Counted from the first letter of the stretch, positions 19,148-28,565 are shown. The stretch: DNA of 64,000 nt from Pseudomonas sp. HR96 (GCF_034059295.1 NZ_CP139141.1:4881001-4945000); one strand, 5' to 3'. Notes: generated from the letters alone by a model not told the origin. Made by a program: numbers and translations.

Positions 19148-19903
19148 TCACCCTTGAACCTGGGCGTCTTCATGGGCCTGGCGCAGCCGCTCGCGACTGT
19201 TGGTCAGGTGCAGGCGCATGGCCGCGCGTGCCGCATCGGAATCCTGGCGGGCGATGGCCTCGTAGATTTCCTCGTGCTCGCGACTCAGGCGGTTCATGTA
19301 ATGCTGCTGGTCATCATGGGCCAGGCGCGCCGAGTTCAGCCGCGTGCGCGGGATGATGCTGGTGCCTAGATGGGTCATGATGTCGGTGAAATAGCGATTG
19401 CCAGTGGAGTAGGCGATCTGCAGGTGAAACTGGAAGTCCGAAGCCACGGCGTCGGTGGCGTGGGCGGCGCTTTCCTGCAGGGCATCCAGCGCGGCGCGCA
19501 TGGCACCCAGTTGCTCCGGCGAGCGGCGCTGGGCAGCCAGGCCAGCGGATTCCACCTCAAGGCTGATGCGCAGCTCCAGCACGGCCAGCACTTCGCGCAG
19601 GGTGACGATGGTCGCCGGGTCGATGCGAAAACCGCTCGGGCTGGGGGTGTCGAGCACGAAGGTGCCGATGCCGTGGCGCGTCTCGACCTGGCCGGCCGCC
19701 TGCAGCCGCGAGATCGCCTCGCGCACCACGGTGCGGCTGACCCCCTGCTCTTCCATGATCGCCGACTCGGTGGGCAGCTTGTCACCGCGCTTGAGCTCGC
19801 CACTGAGGATCCGCTCCGTCAGTACCGTGACCAGTTCCTGGGCAAGGCTGCGGGGCTTTCTGCGGGCCCGGGGCGGAGCGCTGTGCTTTTCCATATCCAA
19901 CAT
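19148..19903 (-). CDS. GntR-family transcriptional regulator, FadR subfamily (FCD domain)
   Basis: The 251-residue protein has an N-terminal winged helix (about 20-85, with RILSGELKRGDKLPTESAIMEEQGVSRTVVREAISRL) and a C-terminal FCD ligand domain of about 130 residues. The metal/ligand-binding histidines of FCD proteins are plausible in HEEIYEAI and MRLHLTNS. FCD regulators usually sense organic acids or amino acids and repress adjacent catabolic or transport genes. The downstream AEC carrier and permease are the likely targets. A TTGTACGATCA at 19950-19960, upstream of the gene, matches the TnGTnnnACnA FadR-type operator at all but one fixed position and may be an autoregulatory site. Confidence 0.9.
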   Translation of the reverse strand: MLDMEKHSAPPRARRKPRSLAQELVTVLTERILSGELKRGDKLPTESAIMEEQGVSRTVVREAISRLQAAGQVETRHGIGTFVLDTPSPSGFRIDPATIVTLREVLAVLELRISLEVESAGLAAQRRSPEQLGAMRAALDALQESAAHATDAVASDFQFHLQIAYSTGNRYFTDIMTHLGTSIIPRTRLNSARLAHDDQQHYMNRLSREHEEIYEAIARQDSDAARAAMRLHLTNSRERLRQAHEDAQVQG

Positions 19904-19957
19904 CGTTCTCGAACTGTGGTTATTGTCTGCGCATCATAGCGCAAGCGGGTTGTACGA

Positions 19958-21694
19958 TCACAGTGACGGTACTGTCGCACCCTGCGGCACCAGTTGCCCC
20001 CCTTCAATGCGCACCTGGCGGGTATGGAAGCGCTTGAGGCTGCTGCGATGGCCGACGCTGACGATGGTCAGGCCTGGCAGCTGCTCGATCAGCGCTTCAT
20101 ACAGGGCCGCCTCGTCCTCCTCGTCCATGGCCGAGGTGGCCTCATCCAGGTACAGCCACTGGGGCGCATAGAGCAAGGCGCGGGCAAAGGCCAGGCGCTG
20201 CTGCTCGCCAGGCGACAGCAGGCGCTGCCAGTGATTGCTCTCGTCCAGCCGCTCGACCAGCGCGCTCAGGCGGCAGGCCTGCAACACCTGGGCATAGCGC
20301 TCGGCCGCGTAGGCCTCCACCGGCTGTGGATAACTCAGTGCCTCGCGCAGCGTGCCGATCGGCAGGTAGGGCTTTTGCGGCAGGAACAAGGTGCGCTCCG
20401 CCGGCACTTCGATCTGCCCACGGCCATTGGGCCAGAGGTTGCCCAGCGCACGCAGCAAGGTGCTCTTGCCTGAACCGGAGCGGCCGCTGAGCAGCACTCG
20501 CTCGCCTGCGCCGACGTCCAGCTCGACGCTGTCGAGCAATACCGGGCCATTGGCCAGGCCCAGGGTCAGGTCGGAGACTTTCAGGGCGTGGCCCCGTTGC
20601 AGCACCTGCACGCCGCCGCTGCGCTCCTCGTTGGCGTCCATGGCCGCGCGGAAGCTGAGCAGACGATCACAGGTGGCACGCCAACTGGCTAGGCTCACAT
20701 AGGCGTCGATGAACCAGCTGAGGCTTTCCTGCACGTTGCCGAATGCCTGGGAAATCTGCATGAGACTGCCCAGGTCGATCTTGCCGCTGAAGTAACGTGG
20801 CGCCGCGACGATGAAGGGGAACACGTTGGCGATCTGCGCATAGCCACTGGTAAAGAAGCTCATGCGCTTCTGTACCCGCATCATGTCCCAATAGTTGCTC
20901 CAGACCCGGCCGAATCGCTGGCTCAGGCGCAGGTTTTCGTTGGCCTCGCCATCGAACAGGGCGATGCTCTCGGCGTTCTCGCGCACCCGCACCAGGCTGA
21001 AACGCAGGTCGGCTTCGAAACGCTGTTGCTGGTTGCTCAGGCCGATCAGGCGGCGACCGATCAGGTGGGTGATCCAGCTCCCGACCAGCGCGTACAGCAA
21101 CGCCGCCCAGAACATGTACCCGGGGATGCTGAGGCCGAACACCTCGATGGAGCCGGAGACGCCCCAGAGGATCACCGAGAACGACACCAGGCTGACCAGA
21201 TTGCGGATAAAGCCCAGGCCAAGCGCCAGGGTGTCCGAGGTAAAGCTGTTGAGGTCTTCGGACAGCCGCTGATCCGGGTTGTCGGTGGTGGCGCGCTGCT
21301 CGAGCTGGTAGTAGTTCTTGTGCGCCAGCCACTTGGCGAAATGCTTTTCGGTCAGCCAGCGACGCCAGCGGATGGTCAGCATCTGCGTCAGGTAGGTGCG
21401 AAACACTCCGGCGATGATCGCCACCACGGCAATGCCGCAGAAGTACAGGATCAGCTGCACGAACGCGTCGTAGTCCTTGTGCTCCAGCGCATTGTAGAAG
21501 TCACGGTTCCAGCTGTTGAACCATACCGACATGGCCACGCTGATCAGCGACAGGCCGATCACGGTCAGCAGCAGCACCCAGGCGCCGGCTTTTTCTTCGC
21601 TGCGCCAGTACGGCGTGATGAGTTTCCACACCCGCGGCAGGAAGCGATCATGCACGGCGTCGTTGACCGCGGAATTTTCAGCGTTCTGGTTCAT
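19958..21694 (-). CDS. ABC transporter, fused permease/ATPase (SbmA/YddA-like)
   Basis: The 578-residue protein joins an N-terminal membrane domain (about 1-330, six segments, with the SbmA/BacA-like N-terminus RFLPRVWKLITPYWRSEEKAGAW) to a C-terminal nucleotide-binding domain. The Walker A GRSGSGKSTLLRALG lies near residue 414. A Walker B-like LYLDEATSAMDEE and an LSPGEQQRL signature follow. This architecture matches the YddA/Rv1819c type, implicated in vitamin B12 or peptide uptake and in export. Substrate is unknown. The gene lies upstream of, but is separated by, 77 bases from, roxR, and the GntR gene is 54 bases downstream. Confidence 0.88.
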   Translation of the reverse strand: MNQNAENSAVNDAVHDRFLPRVWKLITPYWRSEEKAGAWVLLLTVIGLSLISVAMSVWFNSWNRDFYNALEHKDYDAFVQLILYFCGIAVVAIIAGVFRTYLTQMLTIRWRRWLTEKHFAKWLAHKNYYQLEQRATTDNPDQRLSEDLNSFTSDTLALGLGFIRNLVSLVSFSVILWGVSGSIEVFGLSIPGYMFWAALLYALVGSWITHLIGRRLIGLSNQQQRFEADLRFSLVRVRENAESIALFDGEANENLRLSQRFGRVWSNYWDMMRVQKRMSFFTSGYAQIANVFPFIVAAPRYFSGKIDLGSLMQISQAFGNVQESLSWFIDAYVSLASWRATCDRLLSFRAAMDANEERSGGVQVLQRGHALKVSDLTLGLANGPVLLDSVELDVGAGERVLLSGRSGSGKSTLLRALGNLWPNGRGQIEVPAERTLFLPQKPYLPIGTLREALSYPQPVEAYAAERYAQVLQACRLSALVERLDESNHWQRLLSPGEQQRLAFARALLYAPQWLYLDEATSAMDEEDEAALYEALIEQLPGLTIVSVGHRSSLKRFHTRQVRIEGGQLVPQGATVPSL

Positions 21695-21771
21695 CGTTCA
21701 GGCTCGAAGGTGGCTGGCTGCGCGCAGGGGACGCTCTCGCCCCCCGGCGCGAAACGGCAGGAAATTGAAGT

Positions 21772-22332
21772 TCAGCGGCGGACCGGGCGCTTTTGCAGCT
21801 TGCGCTGCAGGGTGCGCCGATGCATGCCCAAGGCGCGGGCGGTAGCGGAGATGTTGCCCTCATGCTCGGTAAGCACGCGCTGGATGTGCTCCCATTGCAG
21901 GCGGTCCACCGACATGGGATTTTCCGGCACCAGGGTGTCGAGGTCGGCGTGCTCGGACAGCAACGCGGCCAGTACGTCGTCGGCATCGGCCGGCTTGCAC
22001 AGGTAGTTGCAGGCGCCGCGCTTGATCGCCTCGACGGCGGTGGCGATGCTCGAATAGCCGGTGAGGATCACCACGCGCATCTCCGGGTCCAGCTCCAGCA
22101 GCTTGGGCAGCAACACCAGACCGGAGTCGCCCTCCATTTTCAGGTCCAGCGCGGCGAAATCCGGCAGGTCCTGCTGGGCCAGCGCCAGGCCTTCATCGGC
22201 CGAAGCCGCCGTGCTCACGCGAAAGCCGCGGCGGCCCATGGCGCGCGCCATCACCCGGGTAAAGGTGGCGTCGTCGTCGACCAGCAGCAGGTGGGGCAGG
22301 TCTTCGCTTTCAACCTGGGTTTCGTCACTCAT
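21772..22332 (-). CDS. roxR: Redox response regulator RoxR (RegA/PrrA family)
   Basis: The 186-residue protein has an N-terminal receiver (LLVDDDATFTRVMARAM; phospho-acceptor in FAALDLKMEG; KPADADDVL) and a C-terminal Fis-type helix-turn-helix (ISATARALGMHRRTLQRKLQK). RegA/PrrA/RoxR regulators control respiration genes in response to quinone-pool redox state. In pseudomonads RoxR tunes cytochrome oxidase use and cyanide tolerance. I started at the ATG at 22332 (MSDETQ), which overlaps the end of roxS by eight bases. An upstream in-frame extension lacks a ribosome site. Confidence 0.94.
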   Translation of the reverse strand: MSDETQVESEDLPHLLLVDDDATFTRVMARAMGRRGFRVSTAASADEGLALAQQDLPDFAALDLKMEGDSGLVLLPKLLELDPEMRVVILTGYSSIATAVEAIKRGACNYLCKPADADDVLAALLSEHADLDTLVPENPMSVDRLQWEHIQRVLTEHEGNISATARALGMHRRTLQRKLQKRPVRR

Positions 22333-23587
22333 GTCCGTCTCCTCGGGCGTCACGGGGCAGGCGCAGCTCGGTGAGCGTGCCGCCATCCTCATGACTATAG
22401 AGTTTCACCGAGCCGCCGGCACGTGTCACGCTGGCCTTGCTCAGAAACAGGCCCAGGCCGAAGCCTTTGCCTTTGGTGGTAAAAAAAGGTTTGCCGATCT
22501 GCTCGGCGATAGCCAAGGGTACACCGGGACCGTGGTCGCGGATGCTGATGAAGATATTTTCAGAATTCCAGTCAAGCTGAACTTGCAGGTCATCCGGGCA
22601 GGCGTCGGCGGCATTGTTCAACAGATTGAGCAGCGCCTGGGTCAGATCGGGCGGCGGCGCCAGCCAGGGCACCATGCCCGGGCCCAGGCATTCGAAGCGG
22701 TAGGTGCTTTCCGGGCGCATCAGGTGCCAGCGGTCCAGAGACTCGGCCAGCCAGGCGGTGACTTCGCGGTTGACCACGGCCATGCGCCGGTTGGCCTCGG
22801 CGGCACGCACCAGTTGCTGCAAGGTCTCCTTGCACAGCTTGACCTGATCCTGCAGCACCGAGAGGTCTTCCTGCAACGCCGGGTCGGTGTGGTCCTGGCG
22901 CATTTCCTTGAGCAGCACGCTCATGGTCGCCAGCGGCGTGCCCAATTCGTGCGCCGCACCCGCAGCTTCGGTGGCCACCGCGAGCAGCTGCTGATCGCGC
23001 AGCCCCTCTTCGCGGCGCTCGGCACGCAGCTGCTCCTGGCGCCGCAGCTCCTCGGCCATGCGCGCGGCGAAAAAGGTGATGACCCCCGCCGCCAGGGCGA
23101 AGCTCAGCCACATGCCGTAGATCTGCATGTTCTCGCGGGCGATGATCGGGAAGGTTTCCAGCGGATAGAAGCGCACCAGCAAAGTGGTGTAGCAGACCAG
23201 CGCCAACCCTGAGAGCCCCAGCGAGTAGACCCACGGCAAAGTCACCGCGGCGATGGTCAGCGGCACCAGGTAGTAGGACACGAAAGGGTTGGTCGAGCCG
23301 CCCGAGTAGTACAGCAGCACGCTGTGGATGAGCAGGTCGCAGGCCAGCTGCAGCGAATATTCGAGCTCAGTGACCGGCATCGAGGCGCGCAGGCGCATGG
23401 AAGTGACGGCGCAGAGCACGGCCGAACAGGCCAGGGTGATGCTCAATGGCAACCAGGGCAGCGGCAGCAGATGGGTCAGGTAGGCAAAGCCGACCGAGCC
23501 GGCCTGGGCGGCCAATACCAGGATGCGTACCAGGGTCAGGCGCCAGAGGTTCTGGCGTGTAGCAGAAAGAGGTACCGAGGCGAGCAT
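22325..23587 (-). CDS. roxS: Redox sensor histidine kinase RoxS (RegB/PrrB family)
   Basis: The 420-residue kinase has about six N-terminal membrane segments. Its third-fourth-segment loop carries GGSTNPF, the GGXXNPF ubiquinone-binding motif that defines RegB. The H box AAHELGTPLATMSVLL follows, then the N box LLNLLNNAADACPDD, and the G boxes IRDHGPGVP and GKGFGLGLFL. It pairs with RoxR, whose start lies inside its last codons. It senses membrane quinone redox state. The 98 bases upstream (to 23685) hold AT-rich sequence with a TATACT that could serve as a -10, but with poor spacing to its -35. Confidence 0.95.
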   Translation of the reverse strand: MLASVPLSATRQNLWRLTLVRILVLAAQAGSVGFAYLTHLLPLPWLPLSITLACSAVLCAVTSMRLRASMPVTELEYSLQLACDLLIHSVLLYYSGGSTNPFVSYYLVPLTIAAVTLPWVYSLGLSGLALVCYTTLLVRFYPLETFPIIARENMQIYGMWLSFALAAGVITFFAARMAEELRRQEQLRAERREEGLRDQQLLAVATEAAGAAHELGTPLATMSVLLKEMRQDHTDPALQEDLSVLQDQVKLCKETLQQLVRAAEANRRMAVVNREVTAWLAESLDRWHLMRPESTYRFECLGPGMVPWLAPPPDLTQALLNLLNNAADACPDDLQVQLDWNSENIFISIRDHGPGVPLAIAEQIGKPFFTTKGKGFGLGLFLSKASVTRAGGSVKLYSHEDGGTLTELRLPRDARGDGHE

Positions 23588-23685
23588 GAGCTCTCCATAT
23601 GGGCGCAGCGGGCAGATCGTGGCAAGTATAACCGTGTGTTACAGAATACCAGCAAACCTGCGGCAAACAGCCACAGCGCCGTCCG

Positions 23686-23862
23686 CTAACTCATCAGGCT
23701 CTTGGCATAGATGACCGCCGCGGCCCCAGCCATGCCAATCACAAACGGAATGAGGCCTGGGGTCCAGATCCAATGGCGCTCGCGTTCACGACGAATTTCC
23801 TCATCCAGCTCTCGAGCCAGTTCCCGAACCGAGCGAATTTCATCATCGAATTCGGATTTCAT
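23686..23862 (-). CDS. Small protein, charged helix plus C-terminal membrane segment
   Basis: I do not recognise a named family. The 58-residue product starts at the ATG at 23862 (MKSEFDDEIRSV) with GGAG upstream. Its first half is a highly charged predicted helix (RELARELDEEIRRERERHW) and its last 25 residues are hydrophobic (IPFVIGMAGAAAVIYAKSLM), a tail-anchor layout. It lies 58 bases downstream of another protein of the same design and 98 bases upstream of roxS, all on one strand. Whether it is linked to redox signalling is inference from position only. It has normal codon bias. Confidence 0.6.
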   Translation of the reverse strand: MKSEFDDEIRSVRELARELDEEIRRERERHWIWTPGLIPFVIGMAGAAAVIYAKSLMS

Positions 23863-23920
23863 GTTGTCGCTCCTTCTGGTTCGCACCAGGGATAACACCC
23901 GAGGCTGGGCGATCACCGCC

Positions 23921-24127
23921 TCAGCCGGTAGAGAGATAAGCGGACACGGCAGTCAGTATCCCGGCACCGGCCAGCAAGGGGTAAACGAGAATCTGGACGT
24001 GGATCTTGAGCCGTTCGGCCTGGAGTTTTTTGGCCTCGATGATCAGTTTTCGCATGTCGGCGATACGTCGGCCCTTTTCCAGAGCGAACGCATCACGGGC
24101 GAGGTCCTCCTTGCTGTCGATGAACAT
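23921..24127 (-). CDS. Small protein, charged helix plus C-terminal membrane segment
   Basis: Unrecognised 68-residue protein starting at the ATG at 24127 (MFIDSKEDLARDAF) with GGAGG upstream. A long basic/acidic helix (KGRRIADMRKLIIEAKKLQAERLKI) leads to a single C-terminal hydrophobic segment (VYPLLAGAGILTAVSAYL). The layout resembles the neighbouring 58-residue protein, and both resemble short membrane-associated proteins of unknown function rather than toxins with known motifs. It is the first gene of the small-protein pair. The promoter should lie in the 190-base gap to the divergent SIMPL gene. Confidence 0.65.
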   Translation of the reverse strand: MFIDSKEDLARDAFALEKGRRIADMRKLIIEAKKLQAERLKIHVQILVYPLLAGAGILTAVSAYLSTG

Positions 24128-24317
24128 TGCGCCTCCTTGTTCGACTCATGGGGCATCCTGCCCTGTGGTTGTCGATGTAAACAGAATTCGCTGCCTTGCA
24201 CCTCAGCGAAACTGATTCACGATTTTTCCCGAACCCCTGCAGCGGTGGCCTGAACCCACCCCCGGGTTTAGAGTCTGACCCTGCGTCACTTCTGCCCGAT
24301 TCACAAGGAGCTACCCG

Positions 24318-25028
24318 ATGCCTCGCCTCAGCCGCAGCGCCGCCGTCCTTCTCGCCGCCGGCGCCCTCGCCAGCCTGCCGGCCCTGGCCGACGACGCCCG
24401 CTACAACCAGATATCCCTGCGCGCCGAGGTCAGCCAGGAGGTGCCCCGCGACCTGATGATGGTGACGCTCTACACCGAGGCCCAGGACGCCGATCCGGCT
24501 CGGCTCGCCGCGCAGATCAGCGACAGTGTCAACAAGGCCCTGGCCCAGGCGCGCCAGGTCCAGGGCGTGACCCTGCGCCAGGGCGCGCGCAACAGCTACC
24601 CGGTCTATGACGACAAGGGCCAGAAGATCACCGGCTGGCGCGAGCGCGCGGAAATCCGCCTGGAGAGCCCCGACTTCCCGGCCCTGTCCAGGCTGACCGG
24701 CGACCTGCTGCAGAACTTGAAGATGGGCAGCATGGACTTCGCCATTTCGCCCAACAGCCGCAAGGTCAATGAAGACGCCCTGCTCAAGGAGGCCGTCGGC
24801 GCCTTCAAGGGCAGCGCAGCCCTGGCCACTGAAGCCATGGGCGGCAAGAGCTACAAGGTCGTCAACCTGAACCTGAACACCAGTGGCTTCAATCCGACCT
24901 TCGCCCGTGCGCCGGTGATGATGATGAAAGCCGCACGCGACGCAGCGCCAGTGACGCCGGACGTGGAAGCGGGCACCAGCCAGGTGAGCATCACCGCCGA
25001 GGGGACGATCGAGGTAGTGATGCCTTGA
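24318..25028 (+). CDS. Periplasmic SIMPL-domain protein (DUF541, YggE-like)
   Basis: The 236-residue protein has a signal peptide (MPRLSRSAAVLLAAGALASLPALADD, cleavage near residue 24) and then a SIMPL/DUF541 domain (NQISLRAEVSQEVPRDLMMVTLYTEA...). SIMPL proteins such as YggE and the BP26 antigen form oligomeric rings. YggE affects oxidative-stress behaviour, but no precise biochemical role is established. It precedes dppA1 by 81 bases on the same strand. I see no functional tie to peptide uptake. GGAG lies ten bases before the ATG. Confidence 0.88.
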   Translation: MPRLSRSAAVLLAAGALASLPALADDARYNQISLRAEVSQEVPRDLMMVTLYTEAQDADPARLAAQISDSVNKALAQARQVQGVTLRQGARNSYPVYDDKGQKITGWRERAEIRLESPDFPALSRLTGDLLQNLKMGSMDFAISPNSRKVNEDALLKEAVGAFKGSAALATEAMGGKSYKVVNLNLNTSGFNPTFARAPVMMMKAARDAAPVTPDVEAGTSQVSITAEGTIEVVMP

Positions 25029-25109
25029 GGCGCAGCCAGCCGTTCAAAGCTTGCTCGCGAGGGCCGTAACGCGGTAAACCTGCCCGACTCCCGAAAACCA
25101 GAGGCCTCC

Positions 25110-26708
25110 ATGGATCGATTCGCCTTCAAACCCCTGCTGCTCGCCGCCCTGCTCGGCACTGCCCCGCTGGCTCACGCGGCCAGCACGCTGGTCTACTGCT
25201 CCGAAGCCAGCCCCGCCGGCTTCGACCCCAGCCAGTACACCAGTGGCACCGATTTCGACGCTTCGGCCGAGACCGTATTCAACCGCCTGACCCAGTTCAA
25301 GCGCGGCGGCACCGAAGTCGAGCCCGGCCTCGCCACCTCCTGGGACATCTCGCCGGACGGCCTGACCTATACCTTTCACCTGCGCCAGGGCGTGAAGTTC
25401 CACACCACCGAGTACTTCACCCCCAGCCGTGAATTCAACGCCGACGACGTACTGTTCACCTTCCAGCGCCTGCTCGACAAGGACATGCCGTTTCGCAAGG
25501 CATACCCCGCCGAGTCGCCCTACTTCACTGACATGGGCCTGGATACCACCATCAAGTCAGTGAACAAGACCGACCCGCAGACCGTGGTCTTCAGCCTGAA
25601 CAACGTCGATGCCGCCTTCGTGCAGAACCTGGCCATGAGCTTTGCCTCGATCCAATCCGCCGAATACGCCGCGCAACTGTTGAAGGACGGCAAGGCCGCC
25701 GACCTCAACCAGCTGCCTGTGGGCACCGGCCCGTTCGTGTTCAAGCGCTACCAGAAGGACGCGCAGATCCGCTACGTGGCCAACAAGGACTACTGGAAGC
25801 CGGACGATGTGAAGATCGACAACCTGATCTTCGCCATCACCCCGGACGCTGCGGTGCGCCTGCAGAAGCTCAAGCGCAACGAGTGCCAGGTCAGTGGCTA
25901 CCCGCGGCCCGAAGACATCGAAGTGGCCAGGCAGGACCCCAATCTCAAGGTGCAGAGCCAGGCCGGCTTCAACCTTGGTTTCCTTGCCTACAACGTCACC
26001 CACAAGCCGCTCGATCAATTGAAAGTGCGCCAGGCGCTCGACATGGCCATCGACAAGCCGGCAATCATCAAGGCCGTGTACCAGAGCGCCGGGCAGCTGG
26101 CGCAGAACGCCCTGCCACCGGGCCAGTGGTCGTTCGACCCGAACATCAAGGACGCCCCCTACAACCCGGACAAGGCCCGCCAGCTGCTCAAGGAAGCCGG
26201 GGTGAAAGAGGGCACCGAGCTCAACCTCTGGGCCATGACCGTGCAACGGGCGTCCAACCCCAATGCGCGCATGTCGGCGCAGATGATCCAGAACGACTGG
26301 GCCAAGGTCGGCATCAAGGCCAACATCGTCAGCTACGAGTGGGGCGAGTACATCAAGCGCGCCAAGGCCGGCGAACACGACGTGATGATCTACGGCTGGA
26401 CCGGCGACAACGGCGACCCGGACAACTGGCTGGGCGTGCTCTATAGCTGCGCAGCGGTCAAGGGCAGCAACTACGCCAAATGGTGTGACCCGGCCTACGA
26501 CAAGCTGATCCAGCAGGCCAAGTTGTCGAGCAACCGCGACGAGCGCGTGAAGCTCTATCAGCAGGCACAGAAAATCCTCAAGGAACAGGTACCTATCACG
26601 CCGATCGCCAATTCCACGGTTTTCCAGCCGATGCGCAAGGAAGTCCAAGACTTCAAGATCAGCCCCTTTGGCCTCACGCCGTTCTACGGAGTCAGCCTGA
26701 GCAAGTGA
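25110..26708 (+). CDS. dppA1: Peptide ABC transporter substrate-binding protein DppA-like (copy 1)
   Basis: The 532-residue periplasmic protein has a signal peptide ending at HAASTLVYC and the family-5 extracellular solute-binding fold (PS01040-like region around SPDGLTYTFHLRQGVKF). A conserved EWGEYIKRAKAGEHDV and GDNGDPDNWLG segment near the ligand pocket appears in all four copies here. DppA-like proteins bind di- or tripeptides and deliver them to DppBC. The start is an ATG with an AGAGG site. The 252-base gap to the next copy suggests an independent promoter for dppA2. This copy is preceded by the SIMPL gene and 81 bases without clear hexamers. Confidence 0.93.
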   Translation: MDRFAFKPLLLAALLGTAPLAHAASTLVYCSEASPAGFDPSQYTSGTDFDASAETVFNRLTQFKRGGTEVEPGLATSWDISPDGLTYTFHLRQGVKFHTTEYFTPSREFNADDVLFTFQRLLDKDMPFRKAYPAESPYFTDMGLDTTIKSVNKTDPQTVVFSLNNVDAAFVQNLAMSFASIQSAEYAAQLLKDGKAADLNQLPVGTGPFVFKRYQKDAQIRYVANKDYWKPDDVKIDNLIFAITPDAAVRLQKLKRNECQVSGYPRPEDIEVARQDPNLKVQSQAGFNLGFLAYNVTHKPLDQLKVRQALDMAIDKPAIIKAVYQSAGQLAQNALPPGQWSFDPNIKDAPYNPDKARQLLKEAGVKEGTELNLWAMTVQRASNPNARMSAQMIQNDWAKVGIKANIVSYEWGEYIKRAKAGEHDVMIYGWTGDNGDPDNWLGVLYSCAAVKGSNYAKWCDPAYDKLIQQAKLSSNRDERVKLYQQAQKILKEQVPITPIANSTVFQPMRKEVQDFKISPFGLTPFYGVSLSK

Positions 26709-26960
26709 TACCGCACGCCCCATTGAAGTGCGCAATATGACTCGAATGGGGTGTTCTGGTGCGCGAAATGCACTGAAATATCCAGTAGCAAACGTTTTTA
26801 TGAACTAATTTTTATATCCATGCGACATTTTTGGACGTTCGTTCCACAGTCTCGCTAGCAATTGCCCGTTGAGCCTTGATTTGGGTATGCGGCCTGCATA
26901 AGTATCCGCAGGTCGACTCACAAGGTCGCCCTCAATCCAAATGACAACAATGAGGCCACC
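26709..26960. other. Gap between dppA1 and dppA2 (252 bp)
   Basis: No gene is supported here. A CCCCATT/AATGGGG stem (26718-26724 with 26745-26751) follows dppA1. An AT-rich stretch at 26785-26820 contains a LacI-type half operator (separate entry). Translation of dppA2 begins at an ATG after AATGAGG. I could not choose a promoter with confidence. Confidence 0.5.
26788..26799. promoter_or_regulatory. Partial operator GCAAACGTTTTT upstream of dppA2
   Basis: The core AAACGTTT is the centre of the 22-bp palindrome upstream of opdP (30483-30504). The left arm GCAAAC is identical, but the right arm is TTT instead of TGC. It may be a weaker site for the same regulator, lying 161 bases before the dppA2 ATG. 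Confidence 0.3.
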
Positions 26961-28559
26961 ATGCTCAAACACGCAGTCATTCCGTTTCTGGTAGGAGCAA
27001 GCCTGCTGGCCAGCGCGCCATTCGCGCACGCCGCCAGCAATCTGGTTTTCTGCTCCGAAGGCAGCCCGGCGGGTTTCGACCCAGGCCAGTACACCACCGG
27101 AACCGACTTCGACGCCTCGGCCGAAACCATCTTCAACCGGCTGAGCCAGTTCGAGCGCGGCAGCACCGCCGTGGTCCCGGGCCTGGCGACCAGCTGGGAT
27201 GTTTCCCCCGATGGCCTGACCTACGTCTTCCACCTGCGTGAAGGCGTCAAGTTCCACACCACCGAATACTTCAAGCCGACTCGCGATTTCAACGCCGACG
27301 ACGTGCTGTTCACCTTCAATCGCATGCTCGACAAGGACATGCCGTTCCGCAAGGCCTACCCGACCGAATTCCCGTACTTCACCGACATGGGCATGGACAG
27401 CAACATCGCCAAGGTCGAGAAGGTCGACGACCACACCGTCAAGTTCACTCTGAATGGCGTCGACGCGGCGTTCATCCAGGACATGGCCATGAGCTTCGCC
27501 TCCATCCAGTCGGCCGAATACGCGGCGCAACTGCTCAAGGAAGGCAAGCCCGAAGACATCAACCAAAAGCCTATCGGCACCGGCCCGTTCGTGTTCAGCA
27601 AGTACCAGAAGGACGCCCAGATTCGCTACAAGGGCAACAAGGACTACTGGAAGCCTGAAGACGTCAAGGTCGACAACCTGATCTTCGCCATCACCACCGA
27701 CGCCTCGGTGCGCATGCAGAAGCTCAAGAAGAACGAGTGCCAGGTCACCGCCTACCCTCGCCCGGCCGACATCAAGCCGCTGAGCGAAGACAAGTCCCTG
27801 CAGATGCCGAACCAGGCCGGGTTCAACCTGGGTTACATCTCCTACAACGTCACCCACAAGCCGCTGGACAACGTCAACGTGCGCCGCGCACTGGACATGG
27901 CGGTGAACAAGCAGCAGATCATCGACGCCGTGTACCAGGGCGCTGGCCAGCTGGCGGTCAACGCCATGCCGCCAACCCAGTGGTCGTATGACACCACCAT
28001 CAAGGACGCCGGCTACAACCCGGAAAAAGCCAAGGAACTGCTCAAGGCCGCCGGCGTTGCCGAAGGTACCGAGATCCAGTTATGGGCCATGCCGGTACAG
28101 CGTCCCTACAACCCCAACGCCAAGCTGATGGCCGAAATGCTGCAATCGGACTGGGCCAAGGTGGGTATCAAGGCAAAAGTCGTCACCTACGAGTGGGGCG
28201 AGTACATCAAGCGCGCCAAGAACGGTGAAACCGACGCCATGCTGATCGGCTGGAGCGGCGACAACGGTGACCCGGATAACTGGCTGGGCACCCTGTTCGG
28301 CTGCGACGCCATCAACGGCAACAACTTCGCGAAGTGGTGCAACGCCGACTACGACAAGTTGATCAAGGCCGCCAAGGGCACTCCGGATCAGGCCAAGCGT
28401 ACCGAGCTCTACAAGCAGGCTCAGCACCTGCTCAAGGACCAGGTGCCGCTGACCCCGATCGCGCACTCCACGGTCTACCAACCGATGCGTGCCAACGTGG
28501 TGGACTTCAAGATCAGCCCGCTGGGCTTGAACTCCTTCTATGGTGTAAGCCTCAAGTAA
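26961..28559 (+). CDS. dppA2: Peptide ABC transporter substrate-binding protein DppA-like (copy 2)
   Basis: The 532-residue protein is a close paralogue of dppA1, with the same signal-peptide layout (FAHAASNLVFCSEGSPAGFDP) and conserved ligand-domain blocks (FHLREGVKFHTTEYFKPTRDFNADD; GDNGDPDNWLG). In Pseudomonas aeruginosa the matching locus (dppA1-A5 with dppBCDF and opdP) uses several binding proteins with different peptide preferences for one permease. By analogy, each copy here may enlarge the range of imported peptides. The gene is followed by a hairpin, then dppA3 after 246 bases. Confidence 0.93.
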   Translation: MLKHAVIPFLVGASLLASAPFAHAASNLVFCSEGSPAGFDPGQYTTGTDFDASAETIFNRLSQFERGSTAVVPGLATSWDVSPDGLTYVFHLREGVKFHTTEYFKPTRDFNADDVLFTFNRMLDKDMPFRKAYPTEFPYFTDMGMDSNIAKVEKVDDHTVKFTLNGVDAAFIQDMAMSFASIQSAEYAAQLLKEGKPEDINQKPIGTGPFVFSKYQKDAQIRYKGNKDYWKPEDVKVDNLIFAITTDASVRMQKLKKNECQVTAYPRPADIKPLSEDKSLQMPNQAGFNLGYISYNVTHKPLDNVNVRRALDMAVNKQQIIDAVYQGAGQLAVNAMPPTQWSYDTTIKDAGYNPEKAKELLKAAGVAEGTEIQLWAMPVQRPYNPNAKLMAEMLQSDWAKVGIKAKVVTYEWGEYIKRAKNGETDAMLIGWSGDNGDPDNWLGTLFGCDAINGNNFAKWCNADYDKLIKAAKGTPDQAKRTELYKQAQHLLKDQVPLTPIAHSTVYQPMRANVVDFKISPLGLNSFYGVSLK

Positions 28560-28565
28560 CAACCT

